Assembly: GCA_023271875.1 (NCBI GenBank)
Contig: JALPWY010000011.1
Location: 1-43,479, forward strand
Reading direction: 5' to 3'
Source of the DNA: Nitrospinaceae bacterium
GTDB lineage: Bacteria; Nitrospinota; Nitrospinia; Nitrospinales; VA-1
Length of the DNA stretch: 43,479 nt
Below are positions 10,026-19,475 of the stretch, piece after piece (positions within the stretch are counted from its first letter, which is position 1; the number at the start of each line of letters is the position of its first letter). Below the pieces are notes generated by a model that was given only the letters and a program-made list of their open reading frames with translations, did no database searches and was not told the DNA's origin. A program made the translations under genes and the position numbers.

Positions 10026-11226
10026 CCTTACCTTCGATTTGGTCGCACACATAGTCCGCAAACGGTAGTGCGCATGTGAGCCCAGGAGAGACAGCATTTA
10101 GGATATGCATTGACTGGTCATCTCCCTCTAAAACAAAATCCATTTCTAATTCCTTTTTTTTAATATTTAACAATTGTGCCCTGATCCCAGTCTGTCCCCA
10201 TTGGCGGTAGTGTTTTATGTCCACGCCTTTTGCAAGTTTAGTGGCTAGAGAAACCAATAAAGGTTTCGAGTATTTTTTCAATTCTCTCAAGGCCAATGCT
10301 TTAAAATCAAAACTTGAAGATAAGAACAAGCCTGCCTGTCGTAAAATGATTTCAGTTAGCTCAGGCACGTTGAAATTATTCCACCCTTGATATTGTTCTC
10401 TCCAAAAAGCAGGTATTGCTGTTGGACCGATCTTAATTTTGCTATCACTCGTTATTGTGAAATGAACTCCAAGGAAAGGATTGGCCAGATCGGGCACGGG
10501 GTAGATATGAGTTTTTAGAGTTCCTGGGGATTCATCGGAATACAAATAAAGTCCTTTAAAGGGTAAGATCCGGTGGTCTTTGGAAAAACCAAAATCTCTA
10601 CCAATTTTATCAGCATATAGTCCAGCTGCATTAATTATATAATTTGCTTCAAAAAGGCCATTTGAGGTCTTAACGGAGCGTTTGTTCACTCGATTTATGT
10701 ATTTTGTGTTTGTTTTTAGTTGAACTCCTTCCTGAATAGCATCAGATAGTAGAGACTTTACTAGCTCTATTGGATTTATTGAAGAGGTGGTTGGTGAAAA
10801 AAGAGCTTTTTTATAGGTTTTAGCACGTGGTTCAATAGCCCGGCTTTCTTCAGCCGTAATTAATTCAAGCAATACACCATTATTTTTTGCCCGAATTAAC
10901 AATTCATCTAGCCACACCAATTCAGACTCATTTTGCGTAACGACAAGTTTCCCGCACTTTTTGATCGCTAGATGTCTGAGTTCACAGTATTCCGTTAATC
11001 GCTGGTTTCCTTCTTTTGTGAAACGGGCCTTAAGGCTATCAGCGGTATAATAAAACCCGGCATGCAGGACACCACTATTTCGACCGCTCGCATGTATTCC
11101 GCATTGGTCTTCTTTTTCTAGAATACAAATACTAGAACCTGGATTCCGAGATTTTAATTCACGGGCAATACTGATTCCAATAATTCCGCCGCCGATTATT
11201 AAAAAATCAACTGTTTTTGTAGACAT
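10012..11226 (-). CDS. lhgO: L-2-hydroxyglutarate oxidase (LhgO-like FAD oxidoreductase)
   Basis: 'VDFLIIGGGIIGISIARELKSR...LEKEDQCGIHASGRNSGVLHAGFYYTADSLKARFTKEGN...YPVPDLANPFLGVHFT...GPTAIPAF' matches LhgO. The ORF opens at 11253, but GGAGG just upstream of the ATG at 11226 supports the shorter start. Confidence 0.85.
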   Translation of the reverse strand: MSTKTVDFLIIGGGIIGISIARELKSRNPGSSICILEKEDQCGIHASGRNSGVLHAGFYYTADSLKARFTKEGNQRLTEYCELRHLAIKKCGKLVVTQNESELVWLDELLIRAKNNGVLLELITAEESRAIEPRAKTYKKALFSPTTSSINPIELVKSLLSDAIQEGVQLKTNTKYINRVNKRSVKTSNGLFEANYIINAAGLYADKIGRDFGFSKDHRILPFKGLYLYSDESPGTLKTHIYPVPDLANPFLGVHFTITSDSKIKIGPTAIPAFWREQYQGWNNFNVPELTEIILRQAGLFLSSSFDFKALALRELKKYSKPLLVSLATKLAKGVDIKHYRQWGQTGIRAQLLNIKKKELEMDFVLEGDDQSMHILNAVSPGLTCALPFADYVCDQIEGKVNGH

Positions 11227-11350
11227 TAAAACCTCCAACACGGATGAAGGCATCTTTGAGAAAAAAAGTGCTCCGTCAATTTGGTATTAAGATTTATTTT
11301 GTTTTAGAAAATTAACAGTTGTTAGGGTGGTATTTCAAAAAAAGATAAAA

Positions 11351-12106
11351 TTACAAATGTTTTTTGGCTAGAATCTCTACTGCATAATAACCTGGAATTG
11401 GAATTTGTGTTGAAAGTCGCAAAAATTCAATTGGTTTCCATTCTAATAGATTTTTTTTTCTAACAAATTTTTTAATTCCCGAAAACTTTATCAATAGCCT
11501 GAAAAATGGATCCACTAGTGGAAAACAGATCCGAGGTGAACTTGATTTTATGGTCGTAAAACCTATGGGTTTTAATACATCTTCAAGATCTCGAATAGAT
11601 TTATATTCTTTTAGGTGGGAGGGTTCCAAGACGGTTTCCCCAGAGTCATTTTTATAAAAATACCATGCATTTTTTCCCTTTATGACAGAGGTGACAAAAA
11701 AATAACCTCCAGGTTTTAAGGTGCGGTACACTTCACGGGCAAAATTTTTATCGTCAACATGTTCAATAACCATAGTACTGAATATAAAATCAATGCATTC
11801 ATTTTTAAATGGGGTGTTCATGATATCCCCTTTAGTTATATTTGTTTGTGGAATTAAGCATTTGAATTGCTTTATGGCAGCTTCTGCTTGTTCGATACCT
11901 AACAGTTTTGCGTTAGAAAATCGGCGAACGTTGTAAAGAAGAGTTCCTGCACCAGAACCATAATCAGCTACCAAGTCAGATTCATTTATATGATTCAGGC
12001 AAAGCTGCCACATTTCATGGTCGTAAATTACAAAGCGGATGTCTTTTGGAGAGCCAAGAGATTTACCATGTTGTTTTTCAAAATATCGTTCTATTCGCGG
12101 GGCCAT
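11351..12106 (-). CDS. Class I SAM-dependent methyltransferase
   Basis: 'VADYGSGAGTLLYNVRRF...LLGIEQAEAAI...FIFSTMVIEHVDDKNFAREVYRTLKPGGYFFV'. Confidence 0.85.
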   Translation of the reverse strand: MAPRIERYFEKQHGKSLGSPKDIRFVIYDHEMWQLCLNHINESDLVADYGSGAGTLLYNVRRFSNAKLLGIEQAEAAIKQFKCLIPQTNITKGDIMNTPFKNECIDFIFSTMVIEHVDDKNFAREVYRTLKPGGYFFVTSVIKGKNAWYFYKNDSGETVLEPSHLKEYKSIRDLEDVLKPIGFTTIKSSSPRICFPLVDPFFRLLIKFSGIKKFVRKKNLLEWKPIEFLRLSTQIPIPGYYAVEILAKKHL

Positions 12107-12161
12107 GCTTTTTTTATTTATAGGTTTTGTTATGAATATTTTGTGTAAATTTTCTAACTGA

Positions 12162-12812
12162 TTAAATTATTTTTTGAGCTAAAATCATTTGTCCCCTAGG
12201 CATGATTTTTAAATAGTCCCCATTCCAAGCATATTTTTTTATAGAGAAACCATTTTTTGACAAAACATCAGCCAGTGTGGATTTTTTAAAAAAACGGATG
12301 TGAGGATTAGTTGGATAAAAGTATTTTTCAAAAAAAAATACAGCGATAATAACTTGTTTTAACCAATTAAAGTCAGTGGTAGTAATCAAAAGAATTCCCC
12401 CAGGCTTCATTATTCTAATTAGCTCTTTTAGAGTACCTTCTATATCTACCAGATGTTCAATGACTTCAATCATGGTTACGGAATCGATGCTGTTGGTTTC
12501 TTCAGGGATATGGTTCAGAGAGCTCTGTCGAAAGTTTATTTCAGGATATTTTAAACAAGCTAAGTCTATAGCCTTTGATGAGATATCAAGGCCATATACA
12601 TTTTTGAGATTAAAGCGTTGCATAATTTGGGCAGTAAAGAAGCCATCCCCGCAACCTACATCCAATACCCGGCCTTGAATTTTGTCACTGCAAAATTTCA
12701 GGATTCTTTCGAGACTTTCTTCATCCCATTCAGGTGGTAGCTCAGCGACTCCTTTCCCTTTAGATGCAGGTTCTTTCCCCCAATAGCGCTCATAAAAACT
12801 TTGTTCTGTCAT
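12162..12812 (-). CDS. Class I SAM-dependent methyltransferase (UbiG-like fold)
   Basis: 'GRVLDVGCGDGFFTAQIMQRF...YGLDISSKAIDLA...VTMIEVIEHLVDIEGTLKELIRIMKPGGILLITT'. Confidence 0.9.
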   Translation of the reverse strand: MTEQSFYERYWGKEPASKGKGVAELPPEWDEESLERILKFCSDKIQGRVLDVGCGDGFFTAQIMQRFNLKNVYGLDISSKAIDLACLKYPEINFRQSSLNHIPEETNSIDSVTMIEVIEHLVDIEGTLKELIRIMKPGGILLITTTDFNWLKQVIIAVFFFEKYFYPTNPHIRFFKKSTLADVLSKNGFSIKKYAWNGDYLKIMPRGQMILAQKII

Positions 12813-12866
12813 GTTTTAACGATTCGGTCAGCTTACTCATAAATTAGTTAATAAAGAAAACATAGA

Positions 12867-13886
12867 TCATCTAATTAACTTCACATTATAATAATGAATA
12901 TACCATTGAATGAAATTTCTAATACCATTTTGAATATTCCATTTTGGCGAATATTCAAAATCCTTAACCAGATCATCAATATCTGCATGTGATTTTTTAA
13001 CATCACCATCCTGCATCGGCATCAAATTTAATTTTGCTTTTACTCCTAGGTTTTTTTCAATTTCTTGAACGTAGTCCATTAGTTGAATGGGTCGGTTGGA
13101 GCCAATATTATATAATCGATATGGTGCCGTAGATGATGCTGGGTCAGGATCCGGTCCCGACCAATTGGGATTAGGTTCTGGAATTTTTTTAATAATGCGG
13201 CACACTCCTTCGACGATATCCTCGATATATGTAAAATCTCTTGTCATATTACCTTGGTTATATAAATCAATTGGCTCTGAGGTCAGAATAGATTTTGTGA
13301 AGAGGAATAAAGCCATATCCGGTCGACCCCATGGTCCATAAACCGTAAAAAAACGTAATCCTGTTGTTGGTAGTTTGTAGAGATGAGAATAAGAGTGAGC
13401 CATGAGTTCATTGGAAATTTTGGTAGCTCCATAAAAGGAGGCGGGGTGGCTTGCTTTATCGTGAACAGAAAAAGGATACTTTTTGTTGAGTCCATAGACT
13501 GAGCTGGATGAGGCATATACAAGGTGTTCAACCTTATTATGCCGGCATCCCTCTAGAATATTAAATGTTCCAACAATGTTGCTTTGTATATAAACTTGCG
13601 GGTTCTCAATCGAATAACGAACACCAGCTTGTGCAGCCAAATGGATAACCCGTTGAGGGGATTCCTTTTTAAAAAAACTTTCAACTTCACCTTGATCTTT
13701 TAGATCGATTTTATGAAAGGCGAACTTGTCATACTCTTGAAGGATTTTTAGACGATTTTTTTTCAGCTTGATGTCGTAGTAGTTATTTAAATTGTCTAGG
13801 CCAATAACATCATACCCTGAATCAAGCAATTGTTTGGAAGTGTGAAAGCCTATAAAGCCCGCAGACCCTGTGACTAGAATTTTCAT
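12867..13886 (-). CDS. NAD-dependent epimerase, probable UDP-glucuronate 4-epimerase
   Basis: 'MKILVTGSAGFIGFHTSKQLLDSGYDVIGLDNLNNYYDIKLKKNRL...LAAQAGVRYSIENPQVYIQSNIVGTFNILEGCR...FFTVYGPWGRPDMALFLFTKSI' is characteristic of GalU-4-epimerases. Confidence 0.85.
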   Translation of the reverse strand: MKILVTGSAGFIGFHTSKQLLDSGYDVIGLDNLNNYYDIKLKKNRLKILQEYDKFAFHKIDLKDQGEVESFFKKESPQRVIHLAAQAGVRYSIENPQVYIQSNIVGTFNILEGCRHNKVEHLVYASSSSVYGLNKKYPFSVHDKASHPASFYGATKISNELMAHSYSHLYKLPTTGLRFFTVYGPWGRPDMALFLFTKSILTSEPIDLYNQGNMTRDFTYIEDIVEGVCRIIKKIPEPNPNWSGPDPDPASSTAPYRLYNIGSNRPIQLMDYVQEIEKNLGVKAKLNLMPMQDGDVKKSHADIDDLVKDFEYSPKWNIQNGIRNFIQWYIHYYNVKLIR

Positions 13887-13956
13887 TTTTTATGTGAAAT
13901 ATATTCAGGCATGTTAGTTTCTACAATAAATAGATAAAATAAAAAACGCGACTAAT

Positions 13957-15081
13957 TTAAATGCCGTACTTTTTTGTAAATTCATCAATTTTCTCTGTAA
14001 CATAGCTCAACTGTTCCTGAGTTAATTCTGGGAAAATTGGCAGAGCGATAGACTCATTTGCTGCTTTTTCTGATTCAGGGAAAGCACCTTTTTCGTATCC
14101 AAGGTAAGCAAAACAATCTTGAAGATGAAGAGGAAGAGGGTAGTAAATTTCGGTAGATATATTTTTTTCACTAAGAAAACTACGTAGTTCGTCCCTGTTA
14201 TTTTTTACACGGATTACATATTGATTATAGACATGCCGCAGAGTAACTTCTGATGGAAGTGTCAATTGGTCGGCTATTCCCTTCTCTTTAAACAGTTGGT
14301 TGTAAGTTTGCGCATTTTTTCTTCTTTTTTCTGTCCACTGGTCCAGATATTTAAGTTTCGCTAGGACAACACCAGCTTGAAGAGCATCAATTCTAAAGTT
14401 CCCCCCAATCACTTTATGATAATACTTAAGGTTTGACCCATGAACACGCAGAGTTTTGACTTGATTATAAACATCCTCTGAGGACATGGTTACCATACCT
14501 CCATCGCCAAAACCGCCTAAGTTTTTAGTCGGGAAAAAAGAAAAGCAGCCAAAGTCACCTATTGATCCGGTCCTTCGCCCTTCATACTCGGACCCTATTG
14601 CTTGGGCCGCATCTTCTATCACGACCAAATTATTTTTTTGAGCTAGTTCAAGAACTGGGTTCATGTCTACACTTTGGCCATAAAGGTGGACAGGAATAAT
14701 AGCGCGTGTTTTGTTAGTAATACTCTTCTCTATTTGATTCGGATCGATATTAAAGGTGTCTTGTTCAATATCAACAAATACGGGGCGTGCTCCTAATCGT
14801 GCAATGGATCCTGCGGTTGCGAAAAAAGTAAAAGGGGTGGTTATAACTTCATCTCCTTCACTAATTCCTGCTGCCATTAATGAAATAATCAGGGCATCTG
14901 TTCCTGAAGAAACTCCGACAGCGTATTTTGATTCACAATACGTTGAGATTTTTTGTTCCAATTCTTCAACAATAGGACCGAGGACAAACTGGCCTGATTG
15001 GATCACTTGATTAATGTTTGTTTCAACGTCTTGTAAGATCTTTTCGTAAGACGCTGGAATGTCTAGTAAAGGGACTCTCAT
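13957..15081 (-). CDS. DegT/DnrJ/EryC1/StrS-family PLP sugar aminotransferase (WbpE- or FdtB-like)
   Basis: 'GVSSGTDALIISLMAAGISEGDEVITTPFTFFATAGSIARLGARPVFVDIEQDTFNIDP...HLYGQSVDM...VIEDAAQAIGSEYEGRRTGSIGDFGCFSFFPTKNLGGFGDGG'. Confidence 0.9.
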   Translation of the reverse strand: MRVPLLDIPASYEKILQDVETNINQVIQSGQFVLGPIVEELEQKISTYCESKYAVGVSSGTDALIISLMAAGISEGDEVITTPFTFFATAGSIARLGARPVFVDIEQDTFNIDPNQIEKSITNKTRAIIPVHLYGQSVDMNPVLELAQKNNLVVIEDAAQAIGSEYEGRRTGSIGDFGCFSFFPTKNLGGFGDGGMVTMSSEDVYNQVKTLRVHGSNLKYYHKVIGGNFRIDALQAGVVLAKLKYLDQWTEKRRKNAQTYNQLFKEKGIADQLTLPSEVTLRHVYNQYVIRVKNNRDELRSFLSEKNISTEIYYPLPLHLQDCFAYLGYEKGAFPESEKAANESIALPIFPELTQEQLSYVTEKIDEFTKKYGI

Positions 15082-15148
15082 AATTTGGTTATGTTTTTTT
15101 CGGTTGACAATATTTTTAAAGAATAGAAGGAATCAAGTGATAAGTGAA

Positions 15149-16039
15149 TCATGAGATATCACTTAAACATTGCTTAAGAGCATGCTCCCAATGTGGCAAC
15201 TGGATTCCAAAGTTTTTTTTCAGTTTGGAATTGGATAAGACTGAATAAGTAGGTCGAATTGCAGGAGTAGGGTATTCTTTTGTCGAGATAGCTAAAAGTT
15301 TCGGCATGTTATCAGGGCAACTAAGTTCTAAAATCATTTGGGCGAATCCATGCCAGTTTGTTTCTCCTTGGCAAGTCATGTGATATACCCCAGAAATATT
15401 GGATACAGTTTTTGAAAGAGAGTCCTCTCTTTTTTCGAGTATATTGTTGATGGCTTTGCATGTTGCCTCAGCGATACTTCGGCACCAAGTTGGGGTTCCC
15501 GTCTGGTCGTTTACTATACGCAGTTCTTTTTTTTCTTTTGCTAGTGTTAATATGGTATGTAAAAAACTTTCCCCTCTTTTGCTGTATACCCAACCAGTCC
15601 TGAAGATTAAATGTGAGGCGCCACTTTTTTCAATGGCTTGATCTCCTTCGAGCTTGGTCTTTCCATAGACACTGTTTGGTGCAGGCGAGTCAGACTCTAA
15701 ATAAGGCCTATGATTCATTTCACCATTATAGGAATAATCAGTAGAGTAATGAATGAGAAGAGCATCTTTGTTTTTTGCTTCTTCTGCCAAAATTTTAGGT
15801 GCGATTCCATTTACTGCTTTTGCTAACTCTTGGTCAGACTCAGCTTTATCAACGGCTGTATAAGCACCAGCGTTTATAATGAGTTCGGGTTTAACTTGCT
15901 GTACAACTCGTCGGATTTGACTTGGATCGGCAAGATTCATTTCGTTTCTTCCCGTTGCGATAACTTCTCCAAATTGGGGGAGAATTTTATTAAGCTCATT
16001 GCCTACTTGGCCATTTTTCCCTGTCAATAAAATACGCAT
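15149..16039 (-). CDS. rfbD: dTDP-4-dehydrorhamnose reductase
   Basis: 'MRILLTGKNGQVGNELNKIL...PELIINAGAYTAVDKAESDQELAKAVN...HYSTDYSYNG...YGKTKLEGDQAI...FRTGWVYS'. Confidence 0.93.
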   Translation of the reverse strand: MRILLTGKNGQVGNELNKILPQFGEVIATGRNEMNLADPSQIRRVVQQVKPELIINAGAYTAVDKAESDQELAKAVNGIAPKILAEEAKNKDALLIHYSTDYSYNGEMNHRPYLESDSPAPNSVYGKTKLEGDQAIEKSGASHLIFRTGWVYSKRGESFLHTILTLAKEKKELRIVNDQTGTPTWCRSIAEATCKAINNILEKREDSLSKTVSNISGVYHMTCQGETNWHGFAQMILELSCPDNMPKLLAISTKEYPTPAIRPTYSVLSNSKLKKNFGIQLPHWEHALKQCLSDIS

Positions 16040-16100
16040 AAATTTTAGAGAAAACCTTATAGTGCTGTGTAGGTTATTGAAGAAGTTAGAACGCTCAAAT

Positions 16101-16970
16101 TTAACGGGTCAAGCCAAGAAGATATCTACCGTATCCGTTGTTCTTAAGTGGTAGAGCCAGTTTTTTGAGATTCATTGCCGTTATCCATCCTGTCTTAAAT
16201 GCAATTTCTTCCGGGCAACAAATTTTGAGACCTTGACGAGATTCTATGGTTTCTATGAAATTAGAGGCAGCTAAAAGTGAATCATGGGAGCCTGTGTCAA
16301 GCCAAGCAAAACCAGGACCCATTTTTTCAAGTGCCAGTGACTCGTTTTTCAGATAGGCTTTATTGATATCTGTGATTTCCAACTCCCCTCGGCTAGAGGG
16401 TTTGAGCCTTGCTGCGATATCAAGAACCTGATTGTCATAAAAATAAAGACCTGTGATGGCGTAGTTGGATTTTGGTTTCTTAGGTTTTTCTGCGAGCTTG
16501 ACAACCTTGCCCTTGGAATTGAACTCTGCAACGCCGTAATTTTCTGGATCTTTAACCTGGTAGCCAAAGATGGTGGCGCCTTTTTTTCTTTTACATGCTT
16601 TTTGCATTAATTTGACAAGGCTATCCCCATAAAATACGTTGTCCCCAAGAATAAGACATACTCCGTCTTTACCGACAAAGCTTCTTCCGATTATGAAGGC
16701 CTGCGCTAAACCACCAGGGTATGGCTGTCCCGCATAACTGATCTTAATACCCCATTGGCTTCCGTCTTTAAACAAAGATTCAAAAAGAGGTTGGTCTTCA
16801 GGTGTGGTTATGATGAGTACGTCTCTAATACCTGCCAACATGAGAGTGCTGAGTGGGTAATAGATCATCGGTTTGTCGTAAAGCGGCATCAGTTGTTTAC
16901 TGATTACATGAGTTAACGGGTACAGTCGCGTTCCTGACCCCCCCGCAAGGATAATCCCTTTTTTAATCAT
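16101..16970 (-). CDS. rfbA: Glucose-1-phosphate thymidylyltransferase
   Basis: '[56 protein letters not shown]...[10 protein letters not shown]...[23 protein letters not shown]'. Confidence 0.96.
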   Translation of the reverse strand: MIKKGIILAGGSGTRLYPLTHVISKQLMPLYDKPMIYYPLSTLMLAGIRDVLIITTPEDQPLFESLFKDGSQWGIKISYAGQPYPGGLAQAFIIGRSFVGKDGVCLILGDNVFYGDSLVKLMQKACKRKKGATIFGYQVKDPENYGVAEFNSKGKVVKLAEKPKKPKSNYAITGLYFYDNQVLDIAARLKPSSRGELEITDINKAYLKNESLALEKMGPGFAWLDTGSHDSLLAASNFIETIESRQGLKICCPEEIAFKTGWITAMNLKKLALPLKNNGYGRYLLGLTR

Positions 16971-16984
16971 TTTTATTTTCCAAA

Positions 16985-18055
16985 CTATATTTTATTAAGC
17001 CCCAGTCTTTGTCCTTTGTAAGCGCCTGACATCACTCGTTCAACCCATTGGGGATTGTTAATGTACCATTGGACAGTTTTTCTTAGGCCTGTATCAAGAG
17101 TTTCCGCAGGTTCCCAGCCCAGATCCCTTTTTATTTTTCCAGCGTCGATAGCATAGCGCCTGTCGTGTCCTGGGCGGTCATCAACAAACTTTATTAGGGA
17201 CTTGTGAGGCTTATGAGGTGAGTTAGAAATTAGCTCATCTAAAATTTCACACAAGGTATTCACTAGATCTAGGTTTGTTTTTTCGTTGTTTCCACCGATA
17301 TTGTAAACTTCACCTAGCTGTCCATTTTTTAAAGTTTGTTCTAGAGCGATACAGTGATCCTCAACATAGAGCCAATCTCGAACATGGAGCCCATCCCCGT
17401 AAACAGGAAGTGGTTCACCCGCTATCGCTTTTTGAATCATCAGCGGAATTAATTTTTCTGGAAACTGATGAGGTCCATAATTATTTGAGCAATTTGTTGT
17501 GATTGCTGGAAACTCAAATGTTTTGAAAAAAGAACGTATTAAATGATCTGAAGCAGCTTTTGATGCCGCATAAGGAGAGTTTGGTGCGTAAGGTGTTTTT
17601 TCAGTAAAAGAGCCGCGGTCACCGAGCGATCCATATACTTCATCAGTAGAAACATGAAGAAAACGAAAATTTTTGTAGCGGTAATTTTTATTTTCTTTAA
17701 GACCGTTCCAGTAATCTCGAGATGCTTGTAAAAGCCTGTATGTACCAACGATATTTGTTTGAATGAAGTCGTCTGGCGATTCAATTGAGCGATCGACATG
17801 AGACTCAGCCGCGAAGTTAACAATAGAATCGACTTCATTTTCTACCAAGGTTTTTCTGACTAATTCCTGATTGCAAATGTCTCCTTCGATAAAGAAATAG
17901 TTAGCGTTGTTTTCAACGGAGTGTAACGTGTCTAAGTTCCCGGCGTACGTTAATTTGTCGTAGTTAACAATACGAGTGTTTCCGCTTTTAATTTTTCGTG
18001 TCAGGAAATTGCTGCCAATAAAACCGGCGCCCCCTGTAATAAATAATGTTTCCAT
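16985..18055 (-). CDS. rfbB: dTDP-glucose 4,6-dehydratase
   Basis: '[16 protein letters not shown]...[38 protein letters not shown]...[12 protein letters not shown]...[17 protein letters not shown]...[20 protein letters not shown]'. Confidence 0.96.
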   Translation of the reverse strand: METLFITGGAGFIGSNFLTRKIKSGNTRIVNYDKLTYAGNLDTLHSVENNANYFFIEGDICNQELVRKTLVENEVDSIVNFAAESHVDRSIESPDDFIQTNIVGTYRLLQASRDYWNGLKENKNYRYKNFRFLHVSTDEVYGSLGDRGSFTEKTPYAPNSPYAASKAASDHLIRSFFKTFEFPAITTNCSNNYGPHQFPEKLIPLMIQKAIAGEPLPVYGDGLHVRDWLYVEDHCIALEQTLKNGQLGEVYNIGGNNEKTNLDLVNTLCEILDELISNSPHKPHKSLIKFVDDRPGHDRRYAIDAGKIKRDLGWEPAETLDTGLRKTVQWYINNPQWVERVMSGAYKGQRLGLNKI

Positions 18056-18247
18056 GGTTCTGCTAAAATTTTATTTTCTATTCCCATTAACAGAAATATT
18101 TTCGAGTATAGGTGTTTGCCTAGAGGATTGCAAGACGTGGAATAGGGGTCGAATTTGTTAGAGCAATTGTTGGTTTATTAACCTGAAGGTATTAATTTTG
18201 GGTTATAGTGTATAGTATTTTTAAATAACTTTAGAACGATAAGTAGT

Positions 18248-19237
18248 ATGGATAATTCGACTAAGACAGTAGTTATCATTGTTAATTTTAATGGAAAAGA
18301 ATTCTTAGACCGATGTCTTGAATCGTTGCAGCGCCAGGTATTTCACAACTTTAAAACAGTTATTGTCGATAATTTCAGTCATGATGGATCAGTTGAGGGC
18401 ATTGAAGAACGTTTTTCTGATGTTGAAGTTATACGATTAGAGGAGAATATAGGGTTTGCTGCTGCCAATAACTACGCTATAAAACGGGCAGAAGGCTTTC
18501 AGTGGGTAGCGTTGTTAAATCCGGATGCTATTGCTGAACCAGATTGGTTGTCAAACCTGCATATGGCTGCGGAGAAAAATGCGCAATATAATTTTTTTGG
18601 GAGCCATTTAAAGAAACAAGGTTCATTGGGGCAGTTGGATGGCACGGGTGATGTTTATCACTTATGTGGATTGGCTTGGAGGCGTGATCACGGAATGCCT
18701 GAAAAAAAAATCTCTCGTCTAGTCGAAGAAATTTTTTCACCCTGTGCCGCAGCGGCCATGTATCGACGAGATATAGTTTTGGATGTGGGTGGTTTTGATG
18801 AAAGGTTCTTCTGCTACTTTGAAGACATTGATTTGTCGTTTCGATTGCGTTTGTTAGGTCATCGTTGTTTATATGTTCCAAGCGCAAAGGTTGAGCATTT
18901 CGGCTCTGCTATAGCTGGACGGCGAAGTGACTTTGCTGTTTATCACGGGCACCGCAATATGGTTTGGGCGTATGTTAAAAATATGCCTTCAAGATTATTT
19001 TGGCGTGGACTGCCACAGCATATATTGGCAAATTTGGCGGCGTTAATTTGGTTTTCACTGACTGGTCAAGCGGGTCCCATATTCAAGGCCAAGAGGGACG
19101 CTTTATTAGGATTGAGAAAAACTATAGAGCAAAGAAAAGCAATTCAAAAAAACACAAGAGTTTCCTCGAAAAACCTAAAAAAAATTATAGCCACAGATTG
19201 GCTTCTCCCCTATTTTAAAAATAGAGAATTAATATAA
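18248..19237 (+). CDS. Glycosyltransferase family 2 (rhamnosyltransferase/WbbL-like)
   Basis: 'VVIIVNFNGKEFLDRCLESLQRQ...VEVIRLEENIGFAAANNYAIKRA...FDERFFCYFEDIDLSFRLRLLGHRCLYVPSAKVEHFGS'. Confidence 0.9.
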   Translation: MDNSTKTVVIIVNFNGKEFLDRCLESLQRQVFHNFKTVIVDNFSHDGSVEGIEERFSDVEVIRLEENIGFAAANNYAIKRAEGFQWVALLNPDAIAEPDWLSNLHMAAEKNAQYNFFGSHLKKQGSLGQLDGTGDVYHLCGLAWRRDHGMPEKKISRLVEEIFSPCAAAAMYRRDIVLDVGGFDERFFCYFEDIDLSFRLRLLGHRCLYVPSAKVEHFGSAIAGRRSDFAVYHGHRNMVWAYVKNMPSRLFWRGLPQHILANLAALIWFSLTGQAGPIFKAKRDALLGLRKTIEQRKAIQKNTRVSSKNLKKIIATDWLLPYFKNRELI

Positions 19238-19475
19238 AACAAATGAAATGTTGTTGATTTAGCATGATGTTAGGAGTGAGCTTAGCTTGTCTAGGACTTT
19301 GTGTTAGTTCTAAGGTTATGTGGTGATTTGAGGTGCTTGTTTATTCTAAATAGATTGCAGTAACTAACAATTGGTTGATCTTGTTTCTTCCTGACTGTAA
19401 GACCGGGCTACGTGTTACCGAAGCATCCAAAACCTACATTTAAGTTCTATTCTATAACTAATATTAATAGAGTTA

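Noticed and set aside
13283-13531. Alternative-frame ORFs inside strong genes (e.g. 13283..13531, 16349..16567, 17539..17838, 35979..36353)
   Set aside because: All lie within confidently assigned CDSs on the same strand in another frame, with no recognisable motifs.
15134-15163. AAGTGAT...ATCACTT inverted repeat upstream of the aminotransferase
   Set aside because: Short AT-rich stem with a long loop that runs into the rfbD coding end; likely chance.
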